NCBI GenBank assembly: GCA_017852615.1
Contig: JAFMKX010000027.1
Location: forward strand, 1-14,411
Origin: Pontimonas sp.
Lineage (GTDB): Bacteria > Actinomycetota > Actinomycetes > Actinomycetales > Microbacteriaceae
Direction of reading: 5' to 3'
DNA length: 14,411 nt
Positions 1-6,601 of this stretch are shown piece by piece. The position numbers and the translations under genes are program-made. The notes under the pieces are model-generated. The model did no database searches and was not told the origin of the DNA. It was given only the letters and a program-made list of their open reading frames with translations. Positions within the stretch are counted from its first letter, which is position 1. Every line of letters begins with the position of its first letter.

Positions 1-679
1 TGACAACCAGCCTTCGGTGTCGATCCAGGTGTTCCAGGGTGAGCGCGAGTTCACCAAGGACAACAAGGCTCTGGGAACCTTCGAACTGACCGGGATTGCT
101 CCGGCGCCTCGAGGAATTCCCCAGGTTGAGGTCACCTTCGACATTGATGCCAATGGAATCGTTCACGTGTCAGCCAAGGACAAGGGCACGGGCAAGGAAC
201 AGTCCATGACCATCACCGGTGGTTCGTCCCTGCCTAAGGAAGACATCGAGCGCATGGTGCAAGAAGCCGAAGAGCACGCCGCAGAAGACAAGAAGCGTCG
301 TGAAGAAGCTGAAGAGCGCAATGGTGCAGAGCAACTTGTCTACTCCGTGGAGAAAATCCTCAAGGAGAACGACGAGAAGCTTCCCGAGGACGTCAAGTCT
401 GAGGTCCAAGCTGATGTGGATGCTCTGAAATCGGCGCTTGCCGCCGAGGATGACGCTGCAATCAAGAAAGCAGTCGAAACACTCAGTGCAAGCCAGACCA
501 AGTTGGGCGAGGCTCTGTATCAGGCCGAACCAGACGCTGATGCTTCCGCCGAGGATGCCGCGGCAGGCGACGATGAAGACATCGTTGATGCTGAAGTAGT
601 GGAAGACGACGAAGACGACCAGGCGAAAGATTCCGATAAGGATTCTTCTGACAAGACTTCTGGCAAGAAGAAGAAGTAG
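1..679 (+). CDS. dnaK: Chaperone protein DnaK (Hsp70), C-terminal part
   Basis: This is the 3' end of an Hsp70 chaperone gene whose start lies before the window; the frame is open from base 2 and 225 residues remain. DnaK binds exposed hydrophobic segments of unfolded proteins in an ATP cycle driven by DnaJ and GrpE in the cytoplasm. Visible are the end of the beta-sandwich substrate-binding domain (starting DNQPSV, then VFQGERE, GIPQVEVTFDID and NGIVHVSAKD) and the helical lid (from about EDIERMV to ALYQ). The acidic tail carries the usual DIVDAEVV motif but continues for about 25 residues of mixed charge and ends in four lysines, longer than the usual actinobacterial tail. grpE starts 2 bases after the TAG stop, so the two genes are co-transcribed and probably translationally coupled. 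Identity is secure; only the truncation is a limit. Confidence 0.97.
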   Translation, partial: DNQPSVSIQVFQGEREFTKDNKALGTFELTGIAPAPRGIPQVEVTFDIDANGIVHVSAKDKGTGKEQSMTITGGSSLPKEDIERMVQEAEEHAAEDKKRREEAEERNGAEQLVYSVEKILKENDEKLPEDVKSEVQADVDALKSALAAEDDAAIKKAVETLSASQTKLGEALYQAEPDADASAEDAAAGDDEDIVDAEVVEDDEDDQAKDSDKDSSDKTSGKKKK

Positions 680-681
680 TC

Positions 682-1278
682 ATGGCAAAATCACCGAAGC
701 AGAATCCTGCAGAGGATGAGGAAAACGCCAAGCCTGTTGTCAACGACAAGCGACGCATAGATCCCGAAACTGGTGAACTCCGTCCTGAGGCAGCAGAAGC
801 TGCCTCAGACGGGGACATCACCGAAGAGGACATTGCACTTCTGGCCGAAGCAGAGCGTGACTTGGTTGCGGAATATCGTGACCGAGCAGCTCGGGCTGAA
901 GCAGAATTGGCCAACTTTCGCACCCGTGTCGAGCGAGACCGTTCAGCAAATCGCGAAGCCGTGATTGCCGAGGTTCTTCGTTCGATGCTTCCCGCGCTGG
1001 ATGACTTAGATCGAGCTGACTCTCACGGAGACTTAGCGGGAACCCCGATGGAAATGGTGTCGCAGAAACTGCGTGCCAGCTTTGAACGATACGGGGTCAC
1101 CGCTGTGGGGGTTGTGGGAGAGACATTTGATCCCTCCCGTCACGAAGCTATGGTTCGCCTTCCGAGCGCCGAAGCGCAAGGAGAGACCGTGGCTGAGGTT
1201 ATCGAGGGTGGATACATCCTCGGAGAGCGATTGATTAGACCTGCAAAGGTTGCCGTGTCGGTTCCTGCCGACGAATAG
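682..1278 (+). CDS. grpE: Nucleotide exchange factor GrpE
   Basis: GrpE is the dimeric cochaperone that releases ADP from DnaK and resets its cycle. The 198-residue length is typical of actinobacteria. Residues 1-50 are a disordered acidic leader, 50-100 form the long coiled-coil helix (heptad-rich, containing ELANFRTRVERDR), and the C-terminal beta-wing carries the family signature FDPSRHEAM (149-157) and GYILGERLIRPAKV (177-190). The ATG at 682 follows the dnaK stop after two bases. There is no clear Shine-Dalgarno, only the purine-rich lysine codons at the end of dnaK, so expression probably relies on coupling. The protein contains no cysteine. dnaJ follows after 20 bases. Confidence 0.97.
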   Translation: MAKSPKQNPAEDEENAKPVVNDKRRIDPETGELRPEAAEAASDGDITEEDIALLAEAERDLVAEYRDRAARAEAELANFRTRVERDRSANREAVIAEVLRSMLPALDDLDRADSHGDLAGTPMEMVSQKLRASFERYGVTAVGVVGETFDPSRHEAMVRLPSAEAQGETVAEVIEGGYILGERLIRPAKVAVSVPADE

Positions 1279-1283
1279 GACAT

Positions 1284-1290
1284 AAGGGGG
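1284..1290 (+). promoter_or_regulatory. Ribosome binding site of dnaJ
   Basis: AAGGGGG lies 8 bases before the ATG at 1299, in the 20-base gap between grpE and dnaJ, and is followed by a further GGAG. It supports this start over the out-of-frame GTG at 1295. Confidence 0.7.
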
Positions 1291-1298
1291 TGGAGTGA

Positions 1299-2267
1299 AT
1301 GGCTAGTCAAGATTGGTTAGAAAAAGACTTTTACGCGATTTTGGGCGTATCGAAAGATGCTTCCGAGAGCGAAATTAAGAAGACCTACCGTTCGCTGGCT
1401 AGGAAATATCACCCGGACTCCAACCCCGATGACGCCGGTGCCGAAGCTCGATTCAAGGAAATTTCGGAAGCCTATTCGGTTCTCTCGGATGCGACTGCGC
1501 GAGCTGAATATGACCAAATTCGCACGATGCAAGCCGGCGGTCCACGCTTCACTTCTGGCGGTGGCCAAGGCGGCTTCGAAGACGTCTTTGGCGGAATGTT
1601 CGGCGGTGGCGGCGGTGGAATGCCCCGAAGCGCCCCAGGTGGGGACTACGGCGACTTGTTCTCGGGCTTATTCGGCGGTGGCGGTGCCGGAGGGTTTGGC
1701 GGATATCGCGAGCCCACTAAAGGCCGCGACATCATTTCGCGCGTCACCCTGGATCTTAAGGTGGCGCTCGCGGGAACTGAAGTGAGCTTGGAAGGGCCCG
1801 GTGGCAAGAAGATCACTGCTCGGGTTCCTGCCGGGGTGAAAGATGGCCAAAAGGTCCGCTTGCGCGGCAAAGGTCACCCCAGCCCCGATGGTGGTCGTCC
1901 CGGTGATGTCATTATCACCGTGGGGGTTCCCAAGCACCAGATCTATTCCCGTGACGGTGATAATTTGCGCATCGAAGTGCCGATCACGTTTGGTGAGGCA
2001 ACCCTCGGTGCGACGGTGGAGGTTCCCACCATTGACGGCGATGTCGTCAAAGTGAAAGTCCCCGCCGGAACCCCGAGTGGCAAAGTCTTGCGAGTAAAGG
2101 GACGAGGAGTCCGCGGTGGGTCTGCCCTGGGAGATCTCCTAGTTGAATTTGTTGTCGCGGTACCTGCGCACCTTTCGGGCGTGGCAAAGGGCCATTTAGA
2201 AAAATTAATGGCCGCTTTGCCTAAAGAAAACCCCCGGGAGGATCTTCTCAAGAGGGCCAAGGGCTAG
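1299..2267 (+). CDS. dnaJ: DnaJ/CbpA-type Hsp40 cochaperone without zinc finger
   Basis: This Hsp40 cochaperone delivers substrates to DnaK and stimulates its ATPase. The 322 residues comprise a J domain (about 9-75) with the essential HPD motif at 38-40, a long Gly/Phe-rich linker (about 79-138, with poly-glycine runs), and two C-terminal substrate-binding beta domains (about 143-214 and 215-290). The four CxxCxGxG zinc-finger repeats of canonical DnaJ are entirely missing: the protein has no cysteine, so it is a class B (CbpA-like) J protein in the operon position of dnaJ. Class A DnaJ is typically about 370-400 residues, which matches loss of the zinc module rather than truncation, since both ends are intact. 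hspR starts within 10 bases of the stop. The symbol dnaJ is by operon position; cbpA would be equally defensible by architecture. Confidence 0.93.
   Translation: MASQDWLEKDFYAILGVSKDASESEIKKTYRSLARKYHPDSNPDDAGAEARFKEISEAYSVLSDATARAEYDQIRTMQAGGPRFTSGGGQGGFEDVFGGMFGGGGGGMPRSAPGGDYGDLFSGLFGGGGAGGFGGYREPTKGRDIISRVTLDLKVALAGTEVSLEGPGGKKITARVPAGVKDGQKVRLRGKGHPSPDGGRPGDVIITVGVPKHQIYSRDGDNLRIEVPITFGEATLGATVEVPTIDGDVVKVKVPAGTPSGKVLRVKGRGVRGGSALGDLLVEFVVAVPAHLSGVAKGHLEKLMAALPKENPREDLLKRAKG
1599..1684 (+). repeat. In-frame 14-bp direct repeat in the dnaJ Gly/Phe region
   Basis: TTCGGCGGTGGCGG occurs at 1599-1612 and again at 1671-1684, exactly 72 bases (24 codons) apart and in the same frame, both within glycine-rich codons. 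Recombination or slippage between the copies would delete 24 linker residues without a frameshift. It is probably a by-product of low-complexity glycine coding. Confidence 0.6.
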
Positions 2268-2270
2268 GTG

Positions 2271-2720
2271 ATGACCATGGATGAGCGGACACCGCTTTTT
2301 TCGATTACGGCTGCTGCAGAACTTGCGGGCATGCACCCGCAAACACTGCGCCAATATGACCGTTTGGGATTAGTCAGTCCCACCCGAACTGCGGGACGCA
2401 CGAGACGGTATTCGATGAAAGACGTCGTGCTGTTGCGCGAAATCCAAAAGCTCAGCGCCGAAGGACTCAACCTTGAGGGGATTCGACGAATTCTGGAACT
2501 AGAAACCGAAGTCGACTTTCTGCGCACTCGGGTGAGAGACCTGGAGAGCGCTCTGGCGGATGAGATGCTCGCACGATCTGGTCGCCGCGTTTTTGCTGCT
2601 GGTTCCGAAGGTGATGTTATTCCGCTTCGCGCAGGTGAGCGAGCCAAGAGATCTAACCAAGTGGTGGTCTGGAATCCCCTGAGATGGGCTCTTCCTCCCT
2701 CACCACCCATCGAAAAGTAG
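2271..2720 (+). CDS. hspR: Heat-shock repressor HspR (MerR family)
   Basis: HspR is the actinobacterial repressor of the dnaK operon; in known species it binds HAIR inverted repeats with DnaK as corepressor, so titration of DnaK by unfolded protein relieves repression. The winged-helix MerR domain is at about 10-80 and contains the signature HPQTLRQYDRLGLVSP with the arginine-rich wing AGRTRRYS. A short coiled-coil segment follows (DFLRTRVRDLESAL), and the tail has the VVVWNPLRW motif common to HspR C termini. Three in-frame starts are available, GTG 2268, ATG 2271 and ATG 2277; AAGGG 7 bases before 2271 and AGGTGA 5 bases before 2277 both fit, so the N terminus is uncertain by up to three residues. 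It lies 3 bases after dnaJ and 13 before clpB. No HAIR repeat was seen within the window; the operator is expected upstream of dnaK. Confidence 0.93.
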   Translation: MTMDERTPLFSITAAAELAGMHPQTLRQYDRLGLVSPTRTAGRTRRYSMKDVVLLREIQKLSAEGLNLEGIRRILELETEVDFLRTRVRDLESALADEMLARSGRRVFAAGSEGDVIPLRAGERAKRSNQVVVWNPLRWALPPSPPIEK

Positions 2721-2727
2721 AAGGAGG
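2721..2727 (+). promoter_or_regulatory. Strong Shine-Dalgarno of clpB
   Basis: AAGGAGG follows the hspR stop codon directly and sits 6 bases before the clpB ATG at 2734. It is the best match to the anti-Shine-Dalgarno in the window. It fixes the clpB start and so shows that the missing N-terminal domain is not a start-site error. Confidence 0.85.
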
Positions 2728-2733
2728 ATCACC

Positions 2734-4878
2734 ATGGCAGATCCCACTGCACAACAAGAAGAGCAAAAGAGTGCTCTCGAGCAATATGGTCTCAATCTCA
2801 CCGACATTGCCCGAGAGGGAAAGCTTGACCCCGTTATTGGTCGCGACGCAGAAATTCGTCGAGTGTCGCAAGTGCTGACCCGACGCACGAAGAACAACCC
2901 GGTATTGATTGGCGAACCCGGTGTGGGAAAGACCGCAGTCGTGGAGGGTCTCGCCCAGCGCATCGTCGCTGGTGACGTGGCGGATTCGCTCAAGGGTAAA
3001 CAACTGATCTCCCTTGATATGGCTGCTTTGGTGGCGGGGGCGAAATACCGCGGAGAATTTGAAGAACGCCTCAAGGCGGTGCTGAAAGAAATCAACGATG
3101 CTGAGGGTGAAATCATCACCTTTGTCGATGAGCTCCACACCCTGATGGGAGCTGGCGGAGGCGAAGGATCTGTTGCTGCGGCCAACATGCTCAAGCCCAT
3201 GTTGGCCCGTGGTGAATTGCGCCTTATTGGCGCCACTACCTTGAATGAATACCGCGAATACATTGAAAAAGATGCTGCTTTGGAGCGTCGTTTCCAGCAG
3301 GTATTCGTCGGAGAGCCCAGCGTGGAAGACACCGTGGCTATTTTGCGCGGACTCAAAGAGCGTTATGAGGCCCACCACAAAGTGGTGATTGCCGATAGCG
3401 CTTTAGTTGCCGCCGCCACCCTGTCGAATCGATACATCACCTCCAGGCAGCTGCCCGATAAGGCGATTGACCTAATCGACGAGGCCGCCAGCCGATTGAA
3501 AATGGAAATTGAATCTTCTCCGGTGGAAATTGATGAATTGCGTCGCGTGGTCGATCGCTTGCGCATTGAAGAACTCGCACTGAAGAAGGAAAAGGACGAC
3601 GCGTCAAAAGAGCGTCTCAAGAAACTCCGAGAAGACTTGTCCTCGAAAGAAAAGGACCTCTCTGCCCTGCAAGAGCGTTGGGCTAAAGAAAAAGCGTCCC
3701 TGCAAGATGTGGGGGAGCTTAAGACACAGCTTTCGGAAGCGCGTATTGAGCTCGACCGCGCTATGCGCGAGGGCGATTACCAGGCCGCCTCGAAGCTCAA
3801 CTATGAGGTTATTCCCGGCATTGAGGAATCTATCTCTCAAGCGGAAAGCGTCGAGCGAACCGATGCTCGCATGGTCAACGATCAAGTGACAGACGATGAC
3901 ATCGCCTCAGTTGTCGCGGCGTGGACGGGAATCCCGGTCGATAAATTGACCCAGGGCGAAACAGAACGCCTTCTTCACCTGGAAAACGAGCTTGCGAAGC
4001 GACTCGTCGGTCAAAAGAACGCCGTGTCAGCCGTGTCTGAAGCTGTTCGCCGAACCCGAGCAGGGTTGAGCGACCCGGATCGCCCCACCGGCTCTTTCTT
4101 GTTCCTGGGCCCGACGGGTGTGGGAAAGACGGAGTTAGCCAAAGCGCTAGCTGATTATCTTTTTGATGATGAGAAAGCACTTGTTCGCATCGACATGAGC
4201 GAATACGGGGAAAAATTCTCGGTATCACGGCTCATTGGTGCTCCTCCGGGATATGTGGGTTACGAGCAAGGCGGTCAACTCACGGAAGCCGTTCGTCGCC
4301 GACCCTATTCGGTCATTCTTTTTGATGAGGTCGAAAAGGCCCACCCAGAAGTCTTTGACCTGCTCTTGCAGGTGTTCGACGATGGTCGTCTCACCGATGG
4401 CCAAGGCCGAACGGTGGACTTTAGGAACACCATCTTGATCCTGACGTCAAACCTGGGCTCGTCCTATTTGATGGAGGACTCGTTGTCCTGGGATCAGAAA
4501 GTTGCTGCCGTCAACGAAGAAGTGCGTAAAGCCTTCAAGCCTGAGTTCATTAACCGTCTCGATGACATCGTGGTGTTCCAAACCCTCACGGCTGAGGACC
4601 TGGGGCAGATTGTGGAAATCACGGTCGATCGTCTCCAACACCGTCTCGCGGAGCGTAGCTTGGAGCTGGCAGTAACGCCGGCAGCCAGGCTATGGCTGGC
4701 AGATAACGGGTATGACCCTGTTTACGGGGCACGACCCCTTCGCCGTCTCATGCAAAAGGAAATTGACGACCGACTCGCTAAGGCGTTGCTTGGCGGTGTG
4801 ATTCATGATGGCGACACAGTCAAGGTGGATCTAGCCGAAGACAAGTCGGGCCTCAGTGTCGCTCCCTTTAGCCCTTAG
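2734..4878 (+). CDS. clpB: Disaggregase ClpB lacking the N-terminal domain
   Basis: ClpB is the hexameric Hsp100 ATPase that threads aggregated proteins through its pore together with DnaK/DnaJ/GrpE. Visible in order: NBD1 from about residue 14 with Walker A GEPGVGKT (60-67), pore loop AKYRG (103-107), Walker B TFVDE (129-133) and arginine-finger segment ALERRF (182-187); the ClpB-specific coiled-coil middle domain at about 265-380, which contacts DnaK; NBD2 with Walker A GPTGVGKT (459-466), pore loop GYVGY (506-510), Walker B VILFDE (527-532) and sensor-2 GARPLRR (665-671). There is no IGF/IGL-type loop, so ClpP is unlikely to bind. At 714 residues it is about 140 shorter than E. coli ClpB, which corresponds exactly to the absent N-terminal substrate-binding domain; it resembles the short ClpB form. 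It contains no cysteine and directly follows hspR in the operon. Confidence 0.96.
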   Translation: MADPTAQQEEQKSALEQYGLNLTDIAREGKLDPVIGRDAEIRRVSQVLTRRTKNNPVLIGEPGVGKTAVVEGLAQRIVAGDVADSLKGKQLISLDMAALVAGAKYRGEFEERLKAVLKEINDAEGEIITFVDELHTLMGAGGGEGSVAAANMLKPMLARGELRLIGATTLNEYREYIEKDAALERRFQQVFVGEPSVEDTVAILRGLKERYEAHHKVVIADSALVAAATLSNRYITSRQLPDKAIDLIDEAASRLKMEIESSPVEIDELRRVVDRLRIEELALKKEKDDASKERLKKLREDLSSKEKDLSALQERWAKEKASLQDVGELKTQLSEARIELDRAMREGDYQAASKLNYEVIPGIEESISQAESVERTDARMVNDQVTDDDIASVVAAWTGIPVDKLTQGETERLLHLENELAKRLVGQKNAVSAVSEAVRRTRAGLSDPDRPTGSFLFLGPTGVGKTELAKALADYLFDDEKALVRIDMSEYGEKFSVSRLIGAPPGYVGYEQGGQLTEAVRRRPYSVILFDEVEKAHPEVFDLLLQVFDDGRLTDGQGRTVDFRNTILILTSNLGSSYLMEDSLSWDQKVAAVNEEVRKAFKPEFINRLDDIVVFQTLTAEDLGQIVEITVDRLQHRLAERSLELAVTPAARLWLADNGYDPVYGARPLRRLMQKEIDDRLAKALLGGVIHDGDTVKVDLAEDKSGLSVAPFSP

Positions 4879-4935
4879 GCAGCGACGAGGTCCAACACAC
4901 AGCTCGGGAATGAAACACTAGCCAGAGTTGTTGAC

Positions 4936-4947
4936 GTGAGTACCCAC
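4936..4947. promoter_or_regulatory. Imperfect palindrome in the clpB-nitroreductase gap
   Basis: GTGAGTACCCAC reads almost the same on both strands (10 of 12 positions) and lies 14 bases before the nitroreductase ATG. The 83-base gap 4879-4961 holds no hairpin-plus-T-run terminator that I can see. A TTGACG at 4931 looks like a -35 box but has no well-spaced -10. The palindrome could be an operator, or chance. Confidence 0.25.
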
Positions 4948-4961
4948 TACTAAAGGACAGC

Positions 4962-5546
4962 ATGAGCGAACCCACTGCCACCCGATCGTTCGATATCGAC
5001 CCTCTTCTGGCACGAAGGTCGAGCCCTCGAGCTTTTTCCGCCACTGACACCCTGAACCAGGACCTCTTGGGACCTGCTTTCGAGGCAGCACGGTGGGCGC
5101 CGTCCTCGGGTAATTCTCAACCGTGGTCCTTTGTCGTCGGTTTTCGAGGCGATGACACTTTTGGAAAAATTGTGGAATCGATGGCTACCGGTAATTCTGT
5201 ATGGGCAGCTCACGCCAGCGCGGTCGTGGCGTGTGTAGCTCGGATGGAAAACGAGGAAGGGAAAGCACTTTCTCATAGCGTGTATGACTTAGGCCAAGCA
5301 GTTGCCCACTTTAGTGTTCAAGCAACAGCAGAGGGGCTTATCGTTCATCAAATGGCTGGGTTTGATTCGCAGGCACTGCATGCTTCGCTGGGCCTTGATG
5401 CCAGGCACCAGGTAATCACCCTCTTTGCTGTGGGAACTCCCGGTGACCCTGCTGACTTGCCTGAGAAACTCAGAGAGCGCGAAGCCTTGCCCAGGGTTCG
5501 CAAACCCTTAGCTGAGGTCGTCACCGGAAGCGTGTCTTACGCCTGA
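4962..5546 (+). CDS. Nitroreductase-family FMN oxidoreductase
   Basis: The 194-residue protein belongs to the nitroreductase superfamily, FMN-dependent homodimeric NAD(P)H oxidoreductases acting on nitro compounds, quinones or other electrophiles; the real substrate cannot be read from sequence. Family landmarks are the FMN-phosphate-binding RRSSPRAF (18-25), APSSGNSQPW (46-55), GLIVHQMAGF (125-134) and AVGTPGDPADLP (156-167), followed by a terminal RKPLAEVV. AAAGGA at 4952-4957 supports the ATG. It stands alone on this strand: the clpB operon ends 83 bases upstream, and the downstream gene converges on it with a 10-base overlap. Whether it has its own promoter or is read through from the heat-shock operon is open. 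Confidence 0.9.
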   Translation: MSEPTATRSFDIDPLLARRSSPRAFSATDTLNQDLLGPAFEAARWAPSSGNSQPWSFVVGFRGDDTFGKIVESMATGNSVWAAHASAVVACVARMENEEGKALSHSVYDLGQAVAHFSVQATAEGLIVHQMAGFDSQALHASLGLDARHQVITLFAVGTPGDPADLPEKLREREALPRVRKPLAEVVTGSVSYA

Positions 5547-6601
5547 AGTTCCTTCTCGATGAGATCAACAAAACCTTCGATGTCTGCTTCGGTGGTGTCG
5601 AAGGAGCACATCCAGCGAACCTCGCCTCGTGCTTGATCCCAGTCATAGAAGCGAACTTTTTGCCTTAACCGGTTAGCCACCTCGAGGTCGATGAGAGCGA
5701 AGACTCCATTGGATTGGGTGGGATAGCTAAATTCAAGCTTGGTGATTCGCCCTGCGTGCATGCGCTCTTCGAGGGAGCTGCGCAACAGCGTTGCCATGGC
5801 GTTGGCTCGCTTCGCAGAATTGATCCCCAGAGAGTTTTCGAACAGAGCTAACAATTGCGCGCTGGTAAAGCGCATTTTGCTAGAAAGCTGCATGTTGAGC
5901 TTACGAAGGTAAATCAAGCCTTCTGCGGCATCGGGGTTGAGGACCACGACGGCCTCAGCGCCCAGTAGGCCATTTTTCGTGCCCCCTAAACTCACCACGT
6001 CTACGCCGGCTTTGGTGGTGAAATCAGCAAAAGGCACACCCAGGCTTGCCGCGGCATTCCACAGTCTTGCCCCGTCCATGTGAAGCAACATGTTCTGCGA
6101 GTGCGCGTAGTCAGCCAGAGCCTTGACCTCGTTGGGGGTGTAGACCGTTCCCACCTCGCTGCTTTGGGTGATCGAGACGACCATGGGCTGCGCTCGGTGT
6201 TCATCACCGAATCCGTAGGCCTGGGTGGCCACGATGTCGGGGGTGAGTTTCCCACCCTCGTGCTCGACGGTGAAGAGTTTGAGTCCACTGACTCGCTCGG
6301 GAGCACCACCTTCATCGGTGTGGATATGCGCCATGGTGCTGCAAATAACTGCGCCCCAGCGCGGCATCATCGCCGTCAGCGCTGTGACATTGGCGCCAGT
6401 GCCATTGAAGACGGGAAATACTTCAGCTTGGGGGCCAAAGTGTTCTCTGATGGTGGTGGTCAACGCCTCGGTGTATTGATCTTCCCCGTAGGCGATTTGG
6501 TGGCCCTCATTAGCGTCGGCCAACGCCTGCAACACCTCGGGGTGAACACCGGAGTAGTTATCACTGGCAAATCCCCGCCAGTGGGGGTCATGGATCCTCA
6601 C
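5537..6601 (-). CDS. ltaE: Low-specificity L-threonine aldolase (PLP)
   Basis: This fold-type I PLP enzyme cleaves L-threonine or L-allo-threonine to glycine and acetaldehyde. Its 354 residues carry the N-terminal FASDNYSGVHPEV (11-23), the PLP-ring region NGTGANVTAL (66-75), cofactor-binding DGARLWNAA (176-184) and the Schiff-base lysine in GGTKNG (Lys209), the form found in Pseudomonas-type threonine aldolases rather than the FSKGLGAP form of E. coli LtaE. The start is the GTG at 6601, whose GTGA overlaps the stop of the upstream gene by four bases, so translation is coupled. Its 3' end overlaps the convergent nitroreductase by 10 bases (stop TAA at 5539-5537). It could supply glycine and one-carbon units. 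Closely related aldolases acting on other beta-hydroxy amino acids cannot be excluded. Confidence 0.92.
   Translation of the reverse strand: MRIHDPHWRGFASDNYSGVHPEVLQALADANEGHQIAYGEDQYTEALTTTIREHFGPQAEVFPVFNGTGANVTALTAMMPRWGAVICSTMAHIHTDEGGAPERVSGLKLFTVEHEGGKLTPDIVATQAYGFGDEHRAQPMVVSITQSSEVGTVYTPNEVKALADYAHSQNMLLHMDGARLWNAAASLGVPFADFTTKAGVDVVSLGGTKNGLLGAEAVVVLNPDAAEGLIYLRKLNMQLSSKMRFTSAQLLALFENSLGINSAKRANAMATLLRSSLEERMHAGRITKLEFSYPTQSNGVFALIDLEVANRLRQKVRFYDWDQARGEVRWMCSFDTTEADIEGFVDLIEKELQA

Noticed and set aside
2465..2476. CTCAA-CC-TTGAG inverted repeat in hspR, resembling half-sites of the HspR operator
   Set aside because: The HAIR operator has the arms in the opposite order (CTTGAG...CTCAAG) with a longer spacer; this one encodes the ordinary LNLEG segment of hspR.
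2653..3378. Long minus-strand open frames (241 and 218 codons) opposite the start of clpB, and a 146-codon frame opposite dnaK/grpE
   Set aside because: They lie wholly opposite well-supported genes, their translations show no recognisable domain, and they reflect codon bias of the real strand.
4931..4953. TTGACG with TACTAA as a promoter for the nitroreductase gene
   Set aside because: The spacing between the boxes is only 11 bases, too short for a sigma-70-type promoter.
4879..4961. Intrinsic terminator after clpB
   Set aside because: No GC-rich stem followed by a T run is present in the 83-base gap; only a short imperfect palindrome was found.
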